Below are positions 1-9,379 of a stretch of DNA of 64,000 nt, in pieces; the first letter of the stretch is position 1; every line of letters begins with the position of its first letter. Source of the stretch: Epiperipatus broadwayi (lineage: Eukaryota; Onychophora; Udeonychophora; Euonychophora; Peripatidae); NCBI GenBank assembly GCA_028023455.1, contig JAQFVV010000036.1, positions 5,887,576 to 5,951,575 on the forward strand. The letters are read 5' to 3'. The notes below the pieces were generated by a model. The model did not search any database. It had not been told where the DNA came from and worked only from the letters and a program-made list of their open reading frames with translations. Both the position numbers and the translations under genes were made by a program.

Positions 1-723
1 CTGCAGGAAATGTTGCAGGAGTTAGCAGATGAAAGTATAAAAGTAGGACTAAAGATAAATGTTAAAAAGACTAAAGTAATGTTTAATCGGTTTGCTCAAA
101 ATATGAAAATAAAGATTGATTATGAAGAATTAGAAGAAGTTAATAGTTACAAATACCTTGGTCATATTATTAATACAGATGGAAACATAATGGAGGAAAT
201 TAATCATAGAATTAAACTTGGTTGGAGTGCTTTTGGTAGAAATAACTTGATACTAAAAGGAAATATGCCTATGTGTTTGAAAAGGATCGTTTTTAACAAA
301 TGTGTTTTACCAGTTCTTACTTATGGATCTGAGACTTGGACACTTAATAGAAGAGCAATACAGAGACTTCAGACCACTCAAAGGAATATGGAGAGATGTA
401 TGTTGGGAGTAACAAGAAGAGATCGAAAACGCAATGTATGGGTAAGACAACAAACAGGTGTTACTGACCTTATTGAAAAAATTAAGAGATTGAAATGGAG
501 TTGGGCTGGACATATTGCTAGAAGAGATGATAATAGATGGACAATTGAAATTTTAAACTGGATTCCAAGAGATTGTAAAAGACCCAGAAATAGACCACAT
601 GTGAGATGGATGGATGAAATAAGAAAATGTGCAAGGGTGATGTGGAGAAGAGAAGCTGAAGATCGGAGAAGATGGATTAAACTTGGAGAGACCTTCATCC
701 TGCAGTGGATTGATAATGGTTGA
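1..723 (+). CDS. RTE-clade non-LTR retrotransposon reverse transcriptase, C-terminal part (5' partial)
   Basis: The frame is open from the first base of the window to a TGA at 721-723, so the gene starts upstream. It encodes about the last 240 residues of the LINE polyprotein: the end of the RT palm and thumb (GLKINVKKTKVM, then YKYLGHIIN), followed by the conserved RTE tail with LPVLTYGSETWTL, KLKWSWAGHIARR (seen as RLKWSWAGHIARR), a basic stretch with PRNRPHVRWMDEIRK, and a WRREAEDRRRWIKLGE end. The catalytic F/YADD box should lie just upstream of the window. The endonuclease and RT together would nick and reverse-transcribe the element's own RNA at new sites. No stop or frameshift is visible in the part seen, which suggests a fairly young copy. 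A decayed relative lies at 55150-55507. Family assignment rests on recalled RTE-type tails and is firm; activity is not shown. Confidence 0.9.
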   Translation: MQEMLQELADESIKVGLKINVKKTKVMFNRFAQNMKIKIDYEELEEVNSYKYLGHIINTDGNIMEEINHRIKLGWSAFGRNNLILKGNMPMCLKRIVFNKCVLPVLTYGSETWTLNRRAIQRLQTTQRNMERCMLGVTRRDRKRNVWVRQQTGVTDLIEKIKRLKWSWAGHIARRDDNRWTIEILNWIPRDCKRPRNRPHVRWMDEIRKCARVMWRREAEDRRRWIKLGETFILQWIDNG

Positions 724-745
724 TGATGATGATGATGACGAATAC

Positions 746-795
<50 letters not shown>
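718..795 (+). repeat. RTE 3' terminus (TGATGA repeat) followed by (TAA)n
   Basis: Straight after the stop codon the sequence reads as a short TGATGA-type run (718-738) and then about 17 TAA units (745-794). RTE LINEs typically end in a short simple repeat overlapping the stop codon rather than poly(A). The second copy at 55.5 kb ends in the same TGATGA run but lacks the TAA tract, so the TGATGA run is the element end and the TAA run belongs to this insertion or its target. Confidence 0.8.
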
Positions 796-1244
796 TTACT
801 TTTTTAATACTTAATTTATTGCACTCATTACTGTTTATATGTTCAGATTATTAAATATAATTAACGTTGTAAGGATCTGTTTTGGTTTTCACAACATATG
901 TAATTGTGGAATGAATGTATGTGTACTATTTTTTTTTTTTATATTGAAGTTAAATATTTTTTTTATTATTACTGTTAAAGTTGGACTTTAAAACTAAGAA
1001 CATTGTTGGATTTAAATGTAGAAGAAAATTGTCATAGAAATGTGATATCGATAAAAATAAAAACAACAACAATATTTTTGTTAGGGAGATAAAACGTAGT
1101 TGTCATGGAATAGTACTTTGTTTCTGATTCTCCTTACATTTCCTATTCATGCGCGTACGGTTTTAAATCAGTTTTATTCTGTTGTTTATTTACTAATATG
1201 ATTTAATCGTCTACAGGGAAAAATCAACTATTTACAGTAAGATA
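796..1244. other. A+T-rich spacer, nothing recognised
   Basis: Poly(T) runs and scattered A+T-rich sequence; no open frame, RNA-like structure or known repeat was recognised. Confidence 0.5.
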
Positions 1245-1668
1245 TAGGGTATATGAGCACAGACTTTCACACCACCCACCACTCTCCACATCATCTCATA
1301 ACACTGATACACTTGAACACATATATGTTGAAAAGATAAATAATCACCAATACACGTATTTCATGCTAAACCAGCAATCATCAGTTGGTCCAGATTACCA
1401 TCTCTACACATATATGCTATAAGTGCTCAGATATATATTAAGATAACCAAACCTCATACTTTAATGGACAGGCTTCAATCCACCTCATACTCCAACTCTT
1501 CAACCGCCCATCCATTTGAAAATGTGATGATGAAATGCCCAAAGCCACCTTGAGGCAGAGATTTTTGTCACACCCATGTTGACCTAAAGTCAATCTACCC
1601 CTCATGTACAGGACATAATCCATTCAATACATATACAAAGGATGGGCAGACATCTCTACTATGTCATA
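1245..1668 (-). mobile_element. Retrozyme-like family A element, copy A1
   Basis: The copy begins with the family edge TATAGGGTATATGAGCAC and runs to about CATAACTGAAA. It matches the copies at 34786, 37924 and 47961 almost base for base over hundreds of nucleotides. Sense is taken as the minus strand, because the hammerhead fold is on that strand. No exact TSD was found, so the right edge is approximate. The short open frame on the minus strand at 1438-1623 is repeat sequence and not a gene. Confidence 0.8.
1341..1397 (-). ncRNA. Type I hammerhead ribozyme motif (family A, copy A1)
   Basis: Read on the minus strand: outer helix I TAATC/GATTA, internal loop, inner helix I CCAA/TTGG, conserved box CTGATGA, helix II TGCT-GGTTT-AGCA, conserved GAAA, and a tiny helix III within ATACGTGT, with A at the cleavage position before TTGG. 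All invariant core bases (CUGANGA and GAA) are present. Very short helix III is the known hallmark of HHRs in PLEs and retrozymes, which are thought to cleave as dimers. Confidence 0.75.
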
Positions 1669-2477
1669 ACTGAAAAATAACTTAATTATTTAAGAATTCA
1701 TGCTAATATAAAGAAAACTATGGAGTAAAAAAAATATTTACATATTTATCTAAAGGCTTCAGAGAACTGAGAATTCAGAGAGCATACAAGAAGCAAGCTA
1801 TTAAACGTCAAAATAAATGTGTTGCAATCTGATAGTAAAGTGAGTCTTGGAAATGAACAAGAAAAGTTTGTATCGATCTTTGGAAATATTGATATTCAAT
1901 AATTTGCTGCTATACTGAAATATTCTATCAATTAATATTATTCTTATTAACATTAAAATTAAACCTGTGTTCATTCGACTTTACCAAGAATAATAAAGAA
2001 ATTTTTTTATACGGATATAAGTTTTTTTAAAAAATTGAATCATAAACATTAAACTTCAAATTTAGATAATAGCTTAATGCTATCAATATCTACAAAATCA
2101 ATGAAGGATTTTTTTTTTTTAATCAATCAAACATCATGAGCTTCGTGTTGATCTGACAATATTAAAGACAATTGAGGTTGTATAGAAATTTGAAGTTCGT
2201 TTCTTTTGTAAAAATATGACTTCTTTTATTTAATAAGATTCATACTTTTATATGTTTATGTTTAAAAAAAATGATTATGAACTATTCGTAGATATGTATG
2301 TAAGTGTTTTAAGATGAGAAAAAGGCAAAATGCCTGCAGATCTTTATTTCTATATTTAAATTAATTCAATCCAGTTTAATACATTTATATTTATATTGAA
2401 TTATACAGAATTATTGTAATCAATTAAAAAAAAAGCCTTTTCCCCATTCTTCAAACCTTTTATGTCAATTTGCGTAT
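1669..2477. other. A+T-rich spacer, nothing recognised
   Basis: No open frame or recognisable repeat, apart from homopolymer A and T runs. Confidence 0.5.
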
Positions 2478-2493
2478 AACTACATTTCTTTGT

Positions 2494-2572
2494 GTCAAGG
2501 GTTGGTGGCCTAGCGTTTAGCATGGCTGGCGGGGATACGCTTCCCGGTCAATGCATTTGACATATGAAAAAA
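2494..2572 (+). mobile_element. tRNA-Gly-derived short SINE with 16-bp TSD
   Basis: The body GGTTGGTGGCCTAGCG, TTAGCATGGC and then CTTCCCGGTCAATGC is a tRNA-Gly(UCC)-like sequence with an internal deletion that removes the anticodon arm. It is followed by the family 3' piece TTTGACATATG and a short poly(A). Near-identical 16-mers flank it: AACTACATTTCTTTGT (2478-2493) and AACTATATTTCTTTGT (2573-2588), one mismatch. That is the signature of LINE-driven retroposition. The B box is present but mutated (GATACGCTTCCCGG). Confidence 0.85.
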
Positions 2573-2588
2573 AACTATATTTCTTTGT

Positions 2589-3789
2589 CATTCATAAAAC
2601 AGGGTAATAAAATATTGGCAAAGTTAAAAATTAAATTCAAGACAATATGGATTATCATGTAATTATCTATTTATTGATAAAATGTAATCTAATAAATTAT
2701 ATATATATTGTAAATAAACAAATTTAACTTAAAATATTCGAAGTAATTATTAATTTATAGAGAGTTTCGCACACATATTTATAATCGCGAACATATTATT
2801 TTCTTTTAATTAATTGAAATTCGTTCGCGAGTAAAACGAGAATAGATGGCGTTAGGTATTATTATATATTATTTTCATTATATCATTTTTATATAGCCTT
2901 ATTATATCATCACATACTATGCATTTATATTAGATAAATACATTGATATATATTTGGGAAAAAATTCGAGATTTATTATGATTACCTTGATTATTATATC
3001 AAAGCATATTAGAAATGGAAGTTGGAATTTTAGATTAATCTAAATATTTTGAATCCCTTTGTTATAAGGTATAATGCTATTATTATTGTTAAATATTATA
3101 TAGTATATATGTCCTTAGTGGTCATGCATTATTGTTTGTTGAATGTTGTCTTTATGATTTATTATCGATTTAATGGCAGATTGGGGGTCTACAATTATAT
3201 TAAGTCAAAATATATATTGAATGTTAATCGAATAGTTTAAATTATAGCAATTTGTTTGTGTTAATATTTGATATTTATTAGAGCATTTATAATGGTCGAT
3301 TAATAAAACCTATTATATTTCTTGGGAGTTTTGCATTATTTGCTTAGTTGTTGAATAGATATATAAATCTCTTATAAATAAGATTTCTTTCATTAAGATT
3401 ATTTATTTATTTTGCAAATGAATACTTTAAAGAAAGGCTGTGCTAGATTCGTATTTTGTTTTGTTATCAGGGTAATAAAATTATTGTGGGTGGATTGGAT
3501 ATCTTGATTCGGGTTGGGAAGTGTCTCTACTCTTAATTCAAATTAAATGCCATAGGTAAACAATATTAAAAGAGTTAAAAGAGTTATATGTTTATAATTT
3601 AAAAAGGGTAGTATTTAAACATTAGAAAGAATAAGTCATTGCATATTTTAGTCCTTCTTTCCGAGATCTAGGAAAGCTTATTTATTCATTTATGGATGAT
3701 TGACATAACAAGGGCTTAAATTTTGTATGCATCATTAGATTAACCGATTAATAACCTTGTGTAGAAATCCACCTCAACGGGAGTTTACA

Positions 3790-3820
<31 letters not shown>

Positions 3821-4640
3821 AGTATTTCAAAACTTCATTTGTGTTTTCATTTTACAGATTTAATAAACTTTACTAAAAGTTTTACATCAGCATATATAAT
3901 TACTAATTTTCAAAATTTTTCTTTATATACATTAAAAATTTACATTTAAAATTACTTCTTAAAAGTAGACACTGACCTTATAAAATCTAATGCAGTTTTA
4001 TAATTGAATTGATGAAAAGTTGTATAAAAATACCAAACTGCTTTAAGCATCTTAATTTTTTTTAATAAAAATTAATAGTTTATTTTTAAGGTAAAATATA
4101 TTATATCATCTTAATATTGTTTTAAGTTTTAGCATCAAAATAATATGCACCTGGAAATATATATTTGTGATTATATATTATTCAATCTTTTCTTTTTTTA
4201 TGAATTTACATTAGATGTGTCTTAATATTATGGTATGCCCTTTTAGGTAAATCTATAAGTGTATTTTATATATTATTAAAAGCTTATCTAAATTATTTCA
4301 GGCTATTATCAAAATTTTTATTACATCAATTATGGTTATTTATTTTGATCCAGTTACAATATAATTAATGTTGTATTACAAATCAAATTTCTAATAAGCG
4401 CAACTTTTCTTTATATCACAACATCCATCTTACATGCATATATTTTTTTATTTCATCATTATTAATAATTTTTTCAAAATATTTCACCCTTACTTTCACT
4501 ATCCTATAAGTAAAAATATTAAAGGCAACTCTATTTACACTTCTTTTTAACTCAATATGATGTAAAACTTTTTAGAATTATATAGTAATATTTTTTTTTA
4601 TATCTGTTGTGAGTACTTCTATATTAGTCTAGTAGTAATG
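2589..4640. other. A+T-rich spacer, nothing recognised
   Basis: Contains a small (TA)n(TG)n run at 3791-3820. The 63-codon frame at 3049-3240 has no recognisable motif and looks like chance in A+T-rich sequence. Confidence 0.5.
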
Positions 4641-4664
4641 ATAATCATTGGCACAAACAAATGT

Positions 4665-4888
4665 TAAAACAGGCAAAACTCTCCATACAGTAGTGCCACT
4701 CAGTGCAAGCCAGAGTAATCAACGGATGCCAGAAGGCTTGTGCATAAAATTCCTATCTAGTGCCTACTCATCCAATATCCCCAGACTAGTTTCTGACTTG
4801 TGGCCTTCATCAGTGAGGAGCCTGGGATCTGAGAGCACTGCACCTAGATCTTAGTATCTTAGGATCTAATGGTGATCATGTGATGTTT
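4665..4888 (-). mobile_element. Retrozyme-like family B element, copy B1, 18-bp TSD
   Basis: A 224-bp insert is bounded by an exact 18-bp direct repeat ATTGGCACAAACAAATGT (4647-4664 and 4889-4906). In the minus-strand sense it begins with a short inverted piece AAACATCACATGATCACC, jumps to the main piece at ATTAGATCCTAAGAT, contains a hammerhead, and ends AGTTTTGCCTGTTTTA. Long TSD, no terminal inverted repeats and a 5' inverted piece argue for reverse-transcription-based insertion rather than a cut-and-paste transposon. The 68-codon frame across it is not a gene. Confidence 0.85.
4770..4828 (-). ncRNA. Type I hammerhead ribozyme motif (family B, copy B1)
   Basis: Minus strand: helix I CCTCA/TGGGG with distal ATCC/GGAT, core CTGATGA, helix II region AGGCCACAAGTCA, then GAAAC-TA-GT-C with cleavage expected after the C. 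ACTAGT is self-complementary, so two copies could share helix III. All core bases are canonical in this copy. Confidence 0.8.
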
Positions 4889-5048
4889 ATTGGCACAAAC
4901 AAATGTGTAAATAAAGACTGAATTAACACATTTATAATCTTCCAAAAATGAAAATAATTAATTTTTAAGTGAATATTAAATAATGTTTTGATTAGGAGAA
5001 AGTTGTTACTCTAAATATTGATTTTGCTGCTAATTTTATGATTTAAAG

Positions 5049-6745
5049 CAGTGATGAGCAAACTGTTTTAGGAGTGGGTCAAAAAAATTGTTTTGGTCAG
5101 CCAATATAATATTTTATAAATTTCAATAAAGACTCAAAAAAAATTGTATATTTAATACATTAATACTAATGTGAAGAATGAAGCTATGACTGCATTTCTA
5201 TAAACTCCTCATAATCTAGTTCAAACAGGGATGTACTGATTCTGAAAAGTGAAGTTAATTGCTTATCTGTCAGTCTGTTTTTAATACAACTCTTTCGAAG
5301 TTTAATTATAGAAAACACCTGTTCACATATATAGGATCAAGCAAACATAGCACTAACTTTCTGAACATGATCAGATTTGGGAAACTTGATTTTGACAAAA
5401 ACTTATAGAACTCTAATTTTGAGACATTGAAAAACAACTGTTTGAAGTGATTGTTAGATTGTATCAATTAATTGAAGCTGCAAGTTCAGTCTCATTATTT
5501 CACAGTTCACATTATGCTAAAAATATCCAAATCTTTTTCAATAGCACTGAAGTCTTGAAATCTTCATTCAAATTCACGATGAAATATTCTTGGGCCATCT
5601 TCATAGCCCTTAAGTTTGTTTTTATTTACCAGGACTATTGAATTTTGGGAAGCATGACATTGTTCTTAGCTAGCTGATTAGTAAACAGAAGAACAAGTTG
5701 TAGGTTAAATCTCTCACATGACCAGATATTTTTAATAAATTGGATTTTTTCCTTGCATTTTGACATTGAACTTATTTATGTGACAGAAATAATATGTGAA
5801 AAATGCAAAGTCTGAAAGTCATGCTGTATCTACCAAAATTTTACCCTCTATAGACCACTTTTTCTCATGAAAAAATGGTGCACTCTGAACTTTCAGCTGC
5901 CGAACTGACAAAAAGACATGCCCTGCACTAAGCAACCTTACTTTTATGTAGTACAGCACATCAGAGTATTCAGATTTTCTGGACTCAAGCAAACCTGACA
6001 ATTCTCTGTGAGTAAGCGCATGGAATCAAATAGTATTTGCAAGCTTCACAATTATATCGAGCACAGGTTTCATATTCAAGGCAGATTTATGTCTTGATGT
6101 ATAAGACAACATTATTCTGAGGATATTTTTGATTAAAGATCCCAACAATCCAGATTTTTTTTCCCTGCAATACTTTGTGCTCCAATGGTCAAAATATTAC
6201 ATATGTTTGTTATAGGTACATTCAAAGTTGAAAGCCATTCCAGAAATTCATGAAAAAATATCAGACCATGTTGTAGGCTCTTTTAACAACTGCATGCATG
6301 TCAATTCATCAGTAATGGAAAAGTTTTCATCAACATCTCTTATAAATAATACTAGCTAAGCAGTACCATTTTTATCAGTGCTTTCATCCATAGCAATGGA
6401 GCAGAATTTAAATTGACCAATCTTTGATTCCAACTGTGATATCAGATTTTTATTTATGGCTTTGATTCTAGAAGTCACAGTTTTTCATGACAAACTTGCA
6501 GTTTCAAAATCCTTTTTTCTTGTAAGGACATAAAACATCACAAACTTGGATCTTACAGTGTTTGACAATCTCCCCATCAGAGAGAGCTTTGTTACTTTTA
6601 GCAATATTTTCTCTTTTACATTTTATTCCAGTGAAGCAGGTTATATGGAGGAAGGTGATGTTTGCCTTTTACCTAAATTTAGCACATGATTTTCATTGTA
6701 GAAAATATTTTTAAACAGTTGATTTTCTGCAACTGATTCCTTTTT
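5049..6745 (-). pseudogene. Decayed hAT transposase of the GTF2IRD2/ZBED5 type (hAT-2)
   Basis: Translating the minus strand in shifting frames gives a recognisable series: a SDGEIVK-like piece near 6580, a DESTDK-like box near 6390 (the acidic DEST motif of this clade), YSDVLYYIKVRLLSAGHVFL at about 5960-5900 (compare the family YGDVLYHTEVRWLSRG), FNVKMQGKN near 5780, and a degraded C-terminal hATC dimerisation region (YMCEQVFS-like, then KNRLTD-like) near 5330-5250. Stops and frameshifts break every part. The 3' end shows a hAT-like terminus CAGTGATGAGCAAAC at 5049. The 5' end with the BED finger is missing: just upstream, hAT-1 has inserted at 6779, and I did not find the remainder beyond 11138. 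Such transposases cut and paste DNA in the nucleus; this copy cannot. Confidence 0.85.
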
Positions 6746-6956
6746 TAGCTGTTGAATCAGGAATGACTTCTACTATGCCAGTGGTGGTGAATTTATGGTA
6801 TGCATGCCAGAGATGGCACGTTCAAATTTTTTACTGGCACATGAACTCTTTATATATCATAATTTTTTTAAGTCAAATAAAATGATACAGGTATACTGTG
6901 GTATCATATTCTATAAAACTGTCAAATGATTCCAATAGAGTGAATCCTGTATAATT

Positions 6957-7003
6957 GTTTGGAAAGCAGCTATGCTAACCTCTAGGCCACCAACACTTGA
7001 CAA
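6957..7003 (-). mobile_element. tRNA-Gly-like SINE fragment (5' half)
   Basis: Minus strand TGTCAAGTGTTGGTGG then CCTAGAGGTTAGCATAGC and GCTTTCC match the 5' half of the tRNA-Gly SINEs elsewhere in the window and stop in the anticodon loop. This could be a truncated SINE or a tRNA half. No TSD was identified. Confidence 0.6.
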
Positions 7004-8192
7004 ATATTTTATAACTTTTTGAAGTAAATTTTTTCAAATCTAAAATAAAAATAATCAAATGGTTTTCTGTCATAATCTTTTTTTTTTACCTAAACATTTT
7101 CATCTTTTTAATGTAATCAAAATCATGAACAAAGAAATGAAATGTGTAATCAACACCATCAAAGGAAGTTTTTTTTTTTTTTTATCAAAAACAGGTTTAT
7201 TCAACTATGTTTACAATAAAAGAAAAATGTAAAATAACTTATTAAATTTGTCAATACATTTATAAACCATTAAATTACTTTTAAAAAAAAGGAAAGAAAA
7301 AAACTCATTCTTCTAAAGTGGAATGTCCAATATTAATAAGATGCCATGTAGAATTTACTATAATGTGAGGAGCTAACTTCAAATCTCTTTCTTTGATATC
7401 TTTTAATTTTTGATATCTTTTAATTTTTTTTTCTTGAAGTTTTGCTGTAAAAGTGGAATGATAAATCTTTTATTTATAAAATTATTAAAGTTTATTTAAA
7501 TTTACTTTTAAATAAATTTGTTACCATTATATTAATATGACTAGTGAAAATAAAAAACAAAAATTATCAAGCAATACAGAATTTCAAAATTGATGGACTG
7601 CTAAGAATGGAATGATTAACAAAGGTACCAGGGCAGTATGTGTTTTATATTCTGGAACAGTTGTATTGAGAACATCGTCATAAAATGTCATTATGAGACC
7701 AATCATAAATCACTCTGTGAAAAAAGTAAAGATGAACAAAAAGAATATATTGCCCAAGTATTTAAAAATATAAATATTCACAACATCTATAATGAAATTT
7801 ATCGTAAATCATTTAAATATAACTGTTGCTAGTTTTTTTATTTCAAATGTAATTGCCAAACATGGGAAACCTTTTAATGATGGAAAATATATGAAAGAAA
7901 CTTGGATGAAATGTGCACCAATTCTTTTTTGAAGATTTTGAAAACAAAGCAAAAATTATTCAGAGTATAAAAGATTTATTATGGGCTAGAAATGCAGATA
8001 AAGAAAGAATCCTGCAAATGGCTAACAATATAACTTACCATTAAGCATCACATGATCACATTTCCTATACTAGCACATTAATTGTTGATAAACAGAGCAA
8101 AACTCTCCATACAGTATTGCCATCTGTGCTAAACAGAGTAATCAATGGATGCCAGAAGGCTTGTGCATAAAATCCCTATCTAATGCCTACTC

Positions 8193-8251
8193 ATCCAATA
8201 TCCCCAGACTAGTTTCTGGCTTGTGGCCTTCGTCAGTGAGGAGCTTTGGAT
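8193..8251 (-). ncRNA. Type I hammerhead ribozyme motif (B2, inverted copy)
   Basis: Minus strand: ATCCAA/TTGGAT-type distal helix I, CCTCA/TGGGG proximal helix I (one wobble), CTGACGA, helix II GGC-CACAA-GCC, GAAACTAGTC. Core bases intact. It points opposite to the three downstream hammerheads of the same insertion. Confidence 0.82.
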
Positions 8252-8407
8252 ATGAGAGCACTGCATCTAGATCTTAGGATCTAATGCAACCCTCTAGCAA
8301 CCACCTTTTATCTCTACTTAACTACAAAACTATGAGAATGAAATTGGAAAACACAAAAAATATTTTCAATCTAAGCTCAATAGCTTATATAGATGCAGTG
8401 CTCTCAG

Positions 8408-8466
8408 ATCCAAAGCTCCTCACTGACAAAGGCCACAAGCCAGAAACTAGTCTGGGGATATTGGAT
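8408..8466 (+). ncRNA. Type I hammerhead ribozyme motif (B2, direct unit 1)
   Basis: Same fold as the other family B motifs: ATCCAA...TTGGAT and CCTCA/TGGGG around the core. One core base is lost (CTGACAA instead of CTGACGA), consistent with CpG decay on the opposite strand, so this copy is probably inactive. Confidence 0.78.
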
Positions 8467-8863
8467 GAGTAGGCATTAGATAGGGATTTCATGCACAAGC
8501 CTTCTGGCATCCATTGATTACTCTGTTTAGCACAGGTGGCAATACTGTATGGAGAGTTTTGCTCTGTTTATCAACAATTAATGTGCTAGTATAGGAAATG
8601 TGATCATGTGATGCTTAATGGTTTAACACCAATCCTGCCTAATAGGATAGTGGTGGCTATGGTTGTAAAAGAGCCAAAGACACCAAAATCTATGGGTGCT
8701 GAACTGAGTTCAGACCCATATGACTATATAAGCTATTGAGCTTAGATTGAAAATATTTTTTGTGTTTTCAATTTCATTCTCATAGTTTTGTAGTTAAGTA
8801 GAGATAAAAGGTGGTTGCTAGAGGGTTGCATTAGATCCTAAGATCTAAATACAGTGCTCTCAG

Positions 8864-8922
8864 ATCCAAAGCTCCTCACTGACAAAGGCCACAAGCCAAA
8901 AACTAGTCTGGAGATATTGGAT
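8864..8922 (+). ncRNA. Hammerhead motif, decayed core (B2, direct unit 2)
   Basis: Helix I partners are kept (ATCCAA/TTGGAT), but both core boxes are hit: CTGACAA for CTGACGA and AAAAC for GAAAC. Distance between predicted cleavage positions to the previous unit is 456 nt. Confidence 0.72.
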
Positions 8923-9320
8923 GAGTAGGCATTAGATAGGGATTTTATGCACAAGCCTTCTGGCATCCATTTATTACTCTGTTTAGCACAGGTGGCAATA
9001 CTGTATGGAGAGTTTTGCTCTGTTTATCAACAATTAATGTGCTAGTATAGGAAATGTGATCATGTGATGCTTAATGGTTTAACACCAATCCTGCCTAATA
9101 GGATAGTGGTGGCTATGGTTGTAAAAGAGCCAAAGAAACCAAAATCTATGGGTGCTGAACTGAGTTCAGACCCATATGACTATATAAGCTATTGAGCTTA
9201 GATTGAAAATATTTTTTTGTGTTTTCAATTTCATTCTCATAGTTTTGTAGTTAAGTAGAGATAAAAGGTGGTTGCTAGAGGGTTGCATTAGATCCTAAGA
9301 TCTAGATGTAGTGCTCTCAG

Positions 9321-9379
9321 ATCCAAAGCTCCTCACTGACGAAGGCCACAAACCAGAAACTAGTCTGGGGATATTGGAT
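9321..9379 (+). ncRNA. Type I hammerhead ribozyme motif (B2, direct unit 3)
   Basis: CTGACGA and GAAACTAGTC are intact, helix I is CCTCA/TGGGG plus ATCCAA/TTGGAT; helix II is weakened by a G-to-A change (AACC for AGCC). Predicted cleavage lies 457 nt after that of unit 2. Confidence 0.78.

Noticed and set aside
307-698. Minus-strand open frames of 68 and 106 codons
   Set aside because: Shadows of the plus-strand RTE reading frame.
1535-1580. Second hammerhead in family A (GATGATG ... GAGATT ... TTGTC)
   Set aside because: CTGATGA and a GGCC hairpin are near each other, but about 17 extra bases separate them and GAGA replaces GAAA; the real motif is at 1341-1397.
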